DNA of 25,237 nt, from NCBI GenBank assembly GCA_034431315.1, contig DAOUDK010000150.1, forward strand, positions 1 to 25,237, written 5' to 3'. The notes below the pieces were generated by a model. The model ran no database searches. It was not told the origin of the DNA and saw only the letters and a list, made by a program, of their open reading frames with translations. Shown here in pieces: positions 12,158-19,907 of the stretch. Origin of the DNA: JAUWOY01 sp034431315. Lineage in GTDB: Bacteria; Chloroflexota; Anaerolineae; VGOG01. A program made the translations under genes and the position numbers. Every line of letters starts with the position of its first letter. Positions within the stretch are counted from its first letter, which is position 1.

Positions 12158-13888
12158 TTATCTCATCCGTTCCAGGATCGCCATCAACTTCTCGTCGCCG
12201 CCGGCCGGGGGCTGCCAGTCCACCTGAATCACCGGCGCGCCCTGGGCCATCAGGCTCTCGGTGAATGACTCCAGGCCGACGTTGATGGCGGCCAGGGGTT
12301 GGTGCAATACAGAGAGGTCTACGGGTTTTGGATATTGGGTTTTGGATATTGGGTATTGGATATTGGGTATCGGGTTGAGGGCCTGGAGCAGGCGGCCGAC
12401 GTAGCGGACGGCGGCTTCGTTGCTGGTTTCCACTCGGGCTCCTGCCGCCTCGAGTTGCTGTACCTGAGCGTCGAAGTCCTGCGGGTCCTCGTCGGTGCCG
12501 ACCACGACGGCGACCACTTCCAGGTATCGCCTGGCTTGTTCTGCCTTCGCGCGCCCCTTGGCGATGGCCGGGGCCAGTTCGCTGGCGGGGTCGGGGTGAG
12601 CACCGTAGCCCAGCACCACGTCGAGCAAAATCACAGCGACCTCCGGATCGTCGGCTTCTTGCTGTAGCCGCCGGATGCGGAGGTCGTTGTCCATCATGGG
12701 GTGCAAACGGCCCACGGTGAATTCGTCCTCGCCCAGGTCCACGATGGTATGAGCCTGGCTGACCAGCGAGTTGGCCAACTGGTAGTCTTTGTCCAACGGG
12801 GTGTTGGAGTAGACGCCGGGCAGATAGCCTTGTAAGATGAGCAGGGCTTCGTAGGCCAGAGTGCCGCCGGAGAAGAGGCCCCGCAGGTAGCGCTGTCCTG
12901 GCGCGAAACGGTTCAAGTCTGCGACGGGTTCCATGCTGGGTGGCGAGGTGGTGAGCTTCACAGCCAGTTCGGCGGCTTCGTCGAGGGAGGTGGCGAAGTG
13001 GAGGTTATCTACCTGGCGGGCTGGAGGGGAGTAGCCGATGAAATCCACCACCACCGGCTTGCCCGCCGACCGGGCGGCTCTCAGTAGCTCGTCGGCCACC
13101 CGGGGAGATGGCGGCTTGGAGATGAGGACGATGACGCGCGTTTCAGGATCGCGGCTGAGGAGGTCGAGCCCCTGGCGGGCCGTCACTGCGCCCACTGCCT
13201 GAGAGAGATCGCGCCCCCCGGTGCCCAGGGCGTGGGTGATGCCACTCTCCAACTGGTGGATGCGGCAGCTAACCTGCTGTAACCCTGTTCCCGATGCGGC
13301 GACCAGCCCAATCGGTCCCCAGCGCACCCGGTTGGCAAAGCCCAGCCCCACCCCGTTGACGATGGCCGTGCCGCAGTCTGGCCCCATGACCAGCAGGCCC
13401 TTTTCGGCCGCCAGTTGTTTGAGGGCGATCTCGTCGTCCAGGGAGACGTTGTCGCTGTAGAGGAACACGTTCTTGTCCAGGCGCAGTGCCTGGCGGGCCA
13501 CGCCGGCGGCGTAGCGCCCCGGAACTGAGACCAGCACCCATTGGGCGTCGGGCATCATCTGCGCCGCCGACTCGAGGCTCCTGGGGCGATATTCCTGCTC
13601 AACGCGCCTCCGGCGCCGGGTGAGGAGCTCATCCACCTGGCCCAGGGCGGCCTGGGCTGCGGCGTCGTCTTCGGCGCGGACCACGATGACCAGGTCGTCG
13701 GCCAGGGCTGCCTGGGCTTCCGGCGTCAGCAGGCCGCTCTGGTCAAGCACGGCCTTGTTGGCGTCGGTGCCCATCACCACGCCCGCGTCGAGGACGCCAG
13801 GCAGGGCTGCCAGGGAGCGCTGCAACTGCATGAGAACCACGGAGTCGTAGTAGGCTCCGGATCGCACTTCTGCTCTAGTTACTGTCAT
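12158..13888 (-). CDS. fdrA: FdrA family protein (acyl-CoA synthetase-like)
   Basis: A 576-residue FdrA homologue with succinyl-CoA synthetase alpha-like folds: an N-terminal VRSGAYYDSVVLMQLQ domain, the GPDCGTAIVNGVGLGFAN CoA/phosphohistidine-type segment, and the C-terminal half with LFSGGTLAYEAL. In E. coli, FdrA works with YlbE and YlbF as the oxamate carbamoyltransferase of allantoin breakdown. Those partners (DUF1116/DUF2877) are absent here, so the reaction is open. AGGAGGTCACT precedes the ATG. A promoter candidate lies 40-65 nt upstream. Near the C-terminus the frame runs through a 7-bp repeat array (12325-12373) that encodes a low-complexity NIQYPISKTQYP linker not expected in the fold. 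Confidence 0.88.
   Translation of the reverse strand: MTVTRAEVRSGAYYDSVVLMQLQRSLAALPGVLDAGVVMGTDANKAVLDQSGLLTPEAQAALADDLVIVVRAEDDAAAQAALGQVDELLTRRRRRVEQEYRPRSLESAAQMMPDAQWVLVSVPGRYAAGVARQALRLDKNVFLYSDNVSLDDEIALKQLAAEKGLLVMGPDCGTAIVNGVGLGFANRVRWGPIGLVAASGTGLQQVSCRIHQLESGITHALGTGGRDLSQAVGAVTARQGLDLLSRDPETRVIVLISKPPSPRVADELLRAARSAGKPVVVDFIGYSPPARQVDNLHFATSLDEAAELAVKLTTSPPSMEPVADLNRFAPGQRYLRGLFSGGTLAYEALLILQGYLPGVYSNTPLDKDYQLANSLVSQAHTIVDLGEDEFTVGRLHPMMDNDLRIRRLQQEADDPEVAVILLDVVLGYGAHPDPASELAPAIAKGRAKAEQARRYLEVVAVVVGTDEDPQDFDAQVQQLEAAGARVETSNEAAVRYVGRLLQALNPIPNIQYPISKTQYPKPVDLSVLHQPLAAINVGLESFTESLMAQGAPVIQVDWQPPAGGDEKLMAILERMR
12325..12373. repeat. 7-bp tandem repeat inside the fdrA coding region
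   Basis: Seven consecutive heptamers on the plus strand: GTTTTGG, ATATTGG, GTTTTGG, ATATTGG, GTATTGG, ATATTGG, GTATCGG. On the minus strand the units begin with CC and mostly read CCAA, like the CCAATCT array at 9012-9095. The array is in frame with fdrA and is translated as a Pro/Tyr/Asn-rich linker. Confidence 0.85.
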
Positions 13889-13924
13889 AGTGACCTCCTG
13901 TCAGCTTGGATTGAAAACGCTGCC

Positions 13925-13953
13925 AGTACATCACGGGCCTGAAGTGATGTCAA
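13925..13953 (-). promoter_or_regulatory. Candidate promoter for the fdrA operon
   Basis: Minus strand: TTGACA (13953-13948), a 17-nt spacer, then TGTACT (13930-13925) preceded by an extended -10 TG. The -35 is perfect and the -10 is weak (three of six bases). It lies 37 nt before the fdrA ATG and would start the fdrA-RNA ligase-moaD-like-amidase-degV unit. Confidence 0.45.
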
Positions 13954-13990
13954 ATGCTTTCTTTCGGTGGGCCCGTGCAGAATCGAATTG

Positions 13991-14083
13991 GTGGGGCAAA
14001 CCGCCCCAAGACTGGGTAGAAGCCCAATCGTATTGGGCGGTTCTGGCGAAAAGACGGCCAATGCGATTGGCCTGCTACCCCAC
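13991..14083. repeat. Intergenic multi-hairpin element A
   Basis: The ends GTGGGG (13991-13996) and CCCCAC (14078-14083) are complementary. Inside lie two perfect 7-bp hairpins with 3-nt loops: GCCCAAT/ATTGGGC (14022-14038) and GGCCAAT/ATTGGCC (14056-14072). On the minus strand the second is preceded by GTAGCA, as is a hairpin in the element at 19344-19450. It fills the gap between the CoA-transferase and fdrA genes. It could be a dispersed palindromic repeat, a transcript stabiliser or a structured RNA; there is no T-run. Confidence 0.65.
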
Positions 14084-14094
14084 TTTAGCCTCGG

Positions 14095-15285
14095 CTAGAT
14101 GACCCCTTGCTCCCTCAATCCCTCCATCTGCCTGGCATCATACCCCAGAGCCGAAAGCAGCTCCCCGTTGTGCTCCCCCAGCAGGGGCGGGGGCAGGCGG
14201 TAGGTGACTGGCGTCTCCGACAAATACACCGGGTTCCCTATGGAGCGAACCAGCCCAGCCAGGGGATGTTCCAGCTCCACGATCATGCCCCGGGCCAGGA
14301 GTTGGGGGTCGGCCAGTGTCTCGTCGGGGAAGTTGATGGGGCCGGACGGGATGCCCGCAGCCACGAGCTGCTCCAGCCAATAGTCTGCCTTCTCTTTTTG
14401 CAGAATCTCTTGCAACAGCGGAATCAACTCGGCGCGGTGCTCGTTGCGCTGAGCGTTGGCGGCAAAGCGGGGATCGAGCATGATGGTTTCTTCTATACCC
14501 AGCAGAGCGCAGAAACGCTGCCAGAGCCGCTCTGTACCCACGGCGACGATGATGTGTTTGTCCCTGGCCTGGAAGGGCTGGTAGGGGGTTATGGTCGGGT
14601 GAATGTTGCCCAGGCGCGGAGGTCTCTGGCCGGTGGCGAAGTAGCTGCCAGCCAGATTGGCCAGCCAGGTGACCTGTGAGTCGAGGAGGGCGACGTCCAC
14701 AAACTGCCCCTGGCCCGTTCTCTCCCTGGCCAGCAGGGCGGAGAGGATGCCGATGGTGGCGTAGATGCCAGCCGTGATGTCGGCCATGGGGGTGGGGAAA
14801 CGAGCGGGCCCTCCCTCAGGTTCTCCAGTCAGGCTCATCAGGCCCGCCTCCCCCTGGGCCACCACGTCGTAGCCACCACGCCCGGCTTTGGGGCCGGTAT
14901 AGCCGTAGCCGGAGATGGCGCAGTAGATCAGTCGGGGATTGAGGGCTTGCAGGGTTTCGGGGTCAATGCGGCCTCTTCGCAGCGATTCCACCCTGGGGAT
15001 GTTGACGATGAAGACGTCGGCCTTCTCTGCCAATTGGTGCAAAATGCGCTGGCCTTCGGAGGTCTTGAAGTTGACGGTAAGCCCCCGCTTGTTGCGGTTG
15101 ATGGACAAAAAGTATGCGCTTTCCCCTTTGATGAAGGGAGGTCCCCAACCTCGGGACATGTCGCCTCGGCCCGGCGGCTCCACCTTGATCACCTCCGCGC
15201 CCAGATCGCCCAGCATCATGGTGCAGTAGGGGCCGGCCAGGGCCTGGGTCAGGTCTATGACGCGAATGCTTTCTAGTGGTTGCAT
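14095..15285 (-). CDS. CaiB/BaiF family III CoA-transferase
   Basis: A 396-residue family III CoA-transferase (formyl-CoA transferase/CaiB/BaiF type) that moves CoA between carboxylic acids via an aspartyl-CoA intermediate. The N-terminal RVIDLTQALAGPYCTMMLGDLGAEVIKVE block and catalytic Asp169 in PMADITAG are visible, the same position as Asp169 of Oxalobacter Frc. Donor and acceptor acids are unknown. The ATG at 15285 has AAAGGA upstream and matches the family N-terminus. A longer frame upstream merely translates a dispersed repeat. It lies upstream of fdrA on the same strand but 206 nt away behind a hairpin element, so co-transcription is uncertain. Confidence 0.93.
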   Translation of the reverse strand: MQPLESIRVIDLTQALAGPYCTMMLGDLGAEVIKVEPPGRGDMSRGWGPPFIKGESAYFLSINRNKRGLTVNFKTSEGQRILHQLAEKADVFIVNIPRVESLRRGRIDPETLQALNPRLIYCAISGYGYTGPKAGRGGYDVVAQGEAGLMSLTGEPEGGPARFPTPMADITAGIYATIGILSALLARERTGQGQFVDVALLDSQVTWLANLAGSYFATGQRPPRLGNIHPTITPYQPFQARDKHIIVAVGTERLWQRFCALLGIEETIMLDPRFAANAQRNEHRAELIPLLQEILQKEKADYWLEQLVAAGIPSGPINFPDETLADPQLLARGMIVELEHPLAGLVRSIGNPVYLSETPVTYRLPPPLLGEHNGELLSALGYDARQMEGLREQGVI

Positions 15286-15322
15286 CGTGCATTTCCTTTC
15301 TGTTTCGTGACTACTCAGCCTG

Positions 15323-15380
15323 TCATTGCGAGGCGGCGATTTTCCGCCGCCTGTCCTGAGCTTGTCGAAGGGAAGCAATC
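15323..15380. repeat. Nested dispersed repeat (TCATTGCGAGG...GAAGCAATC with 'FDKLRTG' insert)
   Basis: TCATTGCGAGG (15323-15333) and GAAGCAATC (15372-15380) are the complementary ends of a dispersed element known from several bacterial genomes. Within it lie a 7-bp hairpin GGCGGCG/CGCCGCC (15332-15351) and CTGTCCTGAGCTTGTCGAAG (15351-15370). The complement of that block is a repeat that reads FDKLRTG when mis-translated. No gene is supported here. Confidence 0.7.
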
Positions 15381-15389
15381 CCGGTTAGA

Positions 15390-15479
15390 GTTTGGAACAC
15401 GGAATCACGGAAGGTACGGAGTCACGGAACTTCCGTGCTTCCATGCTCTCCGTGCTTCCGTGTTCCCGCGTTCTCCGGA
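15390..15479. repeat. CACGGAA-rich palindromic repeat
   Basis: Repeated CACGGAA-like words on the left (GGAACACGGAATCACGGAA) and their complements on the right (TTCCGTG several times) form an imperfect inverted repeat of about 90 bp. It resembles the block at 19809-19895 and the fragment at 16165-16200. It lies between the CoA-transferase and DUF5615 genes; the remaining sequence to 15522 shows nothing recognisable. Confidence 0.65.
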
Positions 15480-15522
15480 TATGCTTGAGTAGTCACTCTA
15501 TTTCGGGTTTCAGGTTACAGAT

Positions 15523-15885
15523 TCAGACCTTCTGGTGCACTCGTACCCGACCGACTTCAACTATCCACAGCTTCTTCTCGATAGACATCTGAGCAACCGC
15601 TTGCAAGAACTGTCGAACCAGCCTCTCCAGTAAGGTCAGACTTGGGTTGCGTGGCACGCGAATGACCACAATGCCACTAGCCTTCTTGGGCAAGAACCGC
15701 GTTACGTTCGCGAAATCCAAATCCAAAGTAACCAGGCAACGCTGTTCTGCACAGCATACGGCATAGAGCTGTTGGTCGGAGGCTCCTTGCAAGGACTCAT
15801 CGCGGACAGTCTGTACATCGTGCCCAGCGGTTACGAAGATACGCTGGGTCCGCCCCCCGAAGTTCTCATCAAGCTTGAACTTCAT
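15523..15885 (-). CDS. DUF5615 PIN-like toxin
   Basis: A 120-residue DUF5615 protein, a PIN-like nuclease family usually paired with DUF433 antitoxins. Acidic residues typical of the fold are present in KFKLDEN (start) and TLDLDFANV (middle), and GIVVIRVPRNPSLTLLERLV forms the C-terminal core. It probably cleaves RNA, though activity in this family is mostly inferred. The first loop reads LDENFGGRT instead of the common LDENLP. The ATG overlaps the DUF433 stop by 4 nt (ATGA), so the genes are translationally coupled. Confidence 0.85.
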   Translation of the reverse strand: MKFKLDENFGGRTQRIFVTAGHDVQTVRDESLQGASDQQLYAVCCAEQRCLVTLDLDFANVTRFLPKKASGIVVIRVPRNPSLTLLERLVRQFLQAVAQMSIEKKLWIVEVGRVRVHQKV

Positions 15886-16124
15886 GCTGCCACCTCGATC
15901 GGAATCTCAACGTATCGCTCGCGTGTCATCTCTGCTCCGTAGGCGATAGCAGCAAGGATGTCTGCCCTCGTTAACTGGGAGTACTCTTCCAAGAGCTCTT
16001 CCATGCTCGTGCCACTGGCAAGAAAATCAAGGATGAGCGAGACCCAGATTCGAGTGCCGCGAATGCAGGGCTTGCCAAAACAGATGTTTGGGTTTATCGA
16101 GATGCGTTCAAGAAGTGAATTCAT
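15882..16124 (-). CDS. DUF433 antitoxin (VapB45-like)
   Basis: An 80-residue DUF433 protein: the ISINPNICFGKPCIRGTRIWVSLILDFLASG core followed by MEELLEEYSQLTRADILAAIAYGAE is the standard winged-helix-like family pattern. It is expected to bind DNA and neutralise the DUF5615 toxin encoded next. GAGGAGG about 9 nt upstream sets the ATG. The intergenic sequence before it carries part of the CACGAA-type repeat; no clear promoter was seen. Confidence 0.88.
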   Translation of the reverse strand: MNSLLERISINPNICFGKPCIRGTRIWVSLILDFLASGTSMEELLEEYSQLTRADILAAIAYGAEMTRERYVEIPIEVAA

Positions 16125-16164
16125 TGGTCATAGCCTCCTCTCTACTTGGTCAGACGGTTGATCC

Positions 16165-16200
16165 GCTTTCTCCTTCGTGTTTTTTGCGCCCTTCGTGATT
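16165..16200. repeat. Fragment of CTTCGTG-type dispersed repeat
   Basis: TCCTTCGTGTTTTTTGCGCC followed by CTTCGTGATTC matches the right half of the block at 19809-19895 (CTTTCGTG/TTTTTCGCG/CCTTCGTGG words). It ends on the stop codon of the neighbouring Cys-rich gene (16200-16202). Confidence 0.5.
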
Positions 16201-17440
16201 CAAGTGTGACACTGCCCCATGTGCTCCTGACACGTCACCTGCCCGCAGACCTGGCAGCGGATCTGGCTGTGGACGCAGAGTGGCTTGCCGCACACGGCGC
16301 AGGCTCCCACGTCGTCCTGGCACAGGGCGCAGAACACCCGCTTGCAAAAGGCGCAGTGCAGGATGCAGTCCTCGTCGGCCAAGTGGCCGTTGGCGCACAG
16401 GTAAACCCGCGGGGCTGGCTGGCCGCACACCTGACATAACGGCGGCTCTACCCGGTGCAGCAGCGGGTCCCAGGTGAAGGTGGTCTGGGCGGAAGTGTAG
16501 CGGTTTTCCACCCTGGCCTGCAGGGCGATCTTGGGCTGGCTGATCAACACGGTGTTGATCAGCTCCAGGTTGATCCGCAACTGGTACTTGGCCTCCACGT
16601 CGGCCAGCTTCCGCTCTCGTTCGGCGTGGACGAAGGCCAGCTTCTCCTCCAGGCTGGCCTGCCGCGCTTCGTCCTCGGTGCGGGCCAGCCGCCGCTCCAG
16701 GTCGGCCGCCGTGTCGTCGTAAAAAGCCTCTAGCCGGGCCTGGTCCAGTTCCAACCGTCGGGCAGTGCGCTGCTGCAAGGCCTCAATAGTGGGGGTCAGC
16801 TTGTGGGCTACCGCCAGTCCCGCTTCCTCTTGCAGCCAGGCCAGCCGCTCTGGGCTGTGCAACTGCAGCTCCGGCCGCCAGAGCGGCGGCGCATCATACA
16901 TAGTGCGCAGCCGGTATTCCGGCTCCAGGGGCAATATTTCCTGCTCCTCTAACTCCCAGGCCGGCTGGCCGGTGTGCAGGTTCATCAGGATCGAGGACAG
17001 CTCCTCCTGTTTCTCGTCGGTGATCAGCGATACCTTGAAGTTGAAACGGACGTAGTAGCAAGTCCGGGGCGCTTCGACCGCGTTTTGCAGCGGCCGGAGC
17101 CAGGCGTTGGGAAAAGCCATTTCGCTCTTGATGAGCCGAAAGAGGCCAGACCGCTCCAGGCGGACCTGGTTGACGTAACGGCGCAAGGCCAGCCCCCGCC
17201 CGCGCATGTCCTCTTCGATCCCCTCCAGCAAGGGGTGGCCGTAGGTCAGGTGGCTCGCCTCCGGGTGAGCGGCGGCGGTCTCCTCGGTGAACGCTAACCG
17301 TACCAGAGCTTCGGTCCCCAGGCGGCGGGCAACCTCGTCGGGGAGGAGGAGGTCTACCAGGCCGTAGGCCGGGCGCTCGATCAGCCCCCCCACCTCCTCG
17401 CAGTAGGCCAGCACGAAATCCTGCAGCGAATCGCTCACGC

Positions 17441-17444
<4 letters not shown>
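16200..17444 (-). CDS. RapA C-terminal-like protein with coiled coil and Cys-rich zinc module
   Basis: A 414-residue protein with no ready family name. Residues 48-80 (VRLAFTEETAAAH...LTYGHPLLEGI) match in pattern the E. coli RapA C-terminal region (VTFSRE...LTWEHPMIRNGLD). A charged coiled coil follows at about 215-295, again as in RapA. The last 78 residues hold 15 Cys (337-412) in CxxC pairs plus several His, enough for several zinc sites; E. coli RapA lacks this module. The gene overlaps the SNF2 ATPase gene by 4 nt (ATGA), so both proteins are made together. Inference: it is the detached C-terminal half of a RapA/HepA-like machine, with zinc ribbons for protein or nucleic-acid contact. 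Homology is judged by eye. Confidence 0.72.
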
Positions 17445-19252
<1,808 letters not shown>

Positions 19253-19343
19253 CTCGGTTCACCTCTTCGCAGTTGCCGCCTCAGTGCGCGGGGCTAAAGA
19301 CCCATGTGCGTCAAGTTAAGAGTGATGTCTGCTTGCCAGGGCC

Positions 19344-19450
19344 GCACGGCGATAAAGTCGCCGTGCTACGGAGCTTCCGCCTGATGAATCAGGCTCAAGA
19401 ACCCCGTTGACGGGGTGGAAGCTTCGTAGCCGTGGCACTTCATGCCACGG
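19344..19450. repeat. Intergenic multi-branched hairpin element B
   Basis: Five stems follow in order. (1) 9 bp, GCACGGCGA and complement (19344-19366). (2) An outer 13-bp stem, 19366-19378 with 19417-19429, one G-T pair. It encloses (3) a 6-bp hairpin GCCTGA/TCAGGC (19379-19394) and (4) a 6-bp hairpin ACCCCG/CGGGGT (19401-19416), forming a three-way junction. (5) 8 bp, CCGTGGCA and complement (19430-19450). It occupies the gap between the SEC-C and SNF2 genes. It may be a dispersed repeat or a structured RNA; the active strand is unknown. Confidence 0.7.
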
Positions 19451-19486
19451 CGGAGCTGGCCAGCAACCGTTTTCCTACAAAGTGCT

Positions 19487-19783
19487 TCATCGTTTATTTT
19501 TCCTCAAGCAGCATTGCTTAAACTTCAAACCACTACCGCATGGACAAGGGTCGTTGCGTCCTACTTTTGGTTTGTCTGTCATCGCTGCCCGTGGTTTGTC
19601 TCTCATCGCTTTATCGGGATTCAGGAGTCGCTCCACATCGGAGATATCCTCAGGTTCGTCTGGTTCTATTCCTACAACAACTTTCCAGCCGTGTCTTTCG
19701 CAAAGGGCCATAATTTCTCCAGCTCTCTCCATTGTCTTAACGCGAGCTACGGCTGGTCGCTTCGAAGTTCCTAGTTTTGCCAT
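19487..19783 (-). CDS. PBPRA1643-family SEC-C metal-binding protein
   Basis: A 98-residue protein whose C-terminus GRNDPCPCGSGLKFKQCC is a SEC-C zinc motif (C-x-C...C-C). The N-terminal part KLGTSKRPAVARVKTMERAGEIMALCERHGWKVVVGIEPDEPEDISD fits the small PBPRA1643 SWIM/SEC-C family. Its role is unknown; SEC-C motifs bind zinc and often recruit a protein to the ribosome, SecB or nucleic acid. AAGGAG a few bases before ATG sets the start. It has intergenic repeat elements on both sides, so it is probably its own transcription unit. Confidence 0.88.
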   Translation of the reverse strand: MAKLGTSKRPAVARVKTMERAGEIMALCERHGWKVVVGIEPDEPEDISDVERLLNPDKAMRDKPRAAMTDKPKVGRNDPCPCGSGLKFKQCCLRKNKR

Positions 19784-19808
19784 AGTTTCTCCTTCTTTTC
19801 TGATGTGA

Positions 19809-19895
19809 GTTTGGAACGCGAAACACGCGAAATGTCACGAAAGTCGCGAAACCCTTTCGTGTTTTTCGCGTTCTTTCGCGTCCTTCGTGGTCCGG
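19809..19895. repeat. CGCGAAA/CACGAA-rich palindromic repeat
   Basis: A left part of CGCGAAA, CACGCGAAA and CACGAAA words is followed by complementary CTTTCGTG, TTTTTCGCG, CTTTCGCG and CTTCGTGG words, giving a long imperfect hairpin. It starts with GTTTGGAAC, as does the block at 15390. It fills the gap between the restriction enzyme stop and the SEC-C gene. Confidence 0.7.
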
Positions 19896-19907
19896 ACGCC
19901 TAACGTG

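Noticed and set aside
15286..15378. N-terminal extension of the CoA-transferase beginning LPFDKLRTG
   Set aside because: FDKLRTG is the translation of a dispersed repeat. The ATG at 15285 has a ribosome site and the family N-terminus.
19898..19904. Isolated GCCTAAC core next to the restriction enzyme stop
   Set aside because: Seven bases with no matching partner core or attC-like stem within a sensible distance; it may be chance.
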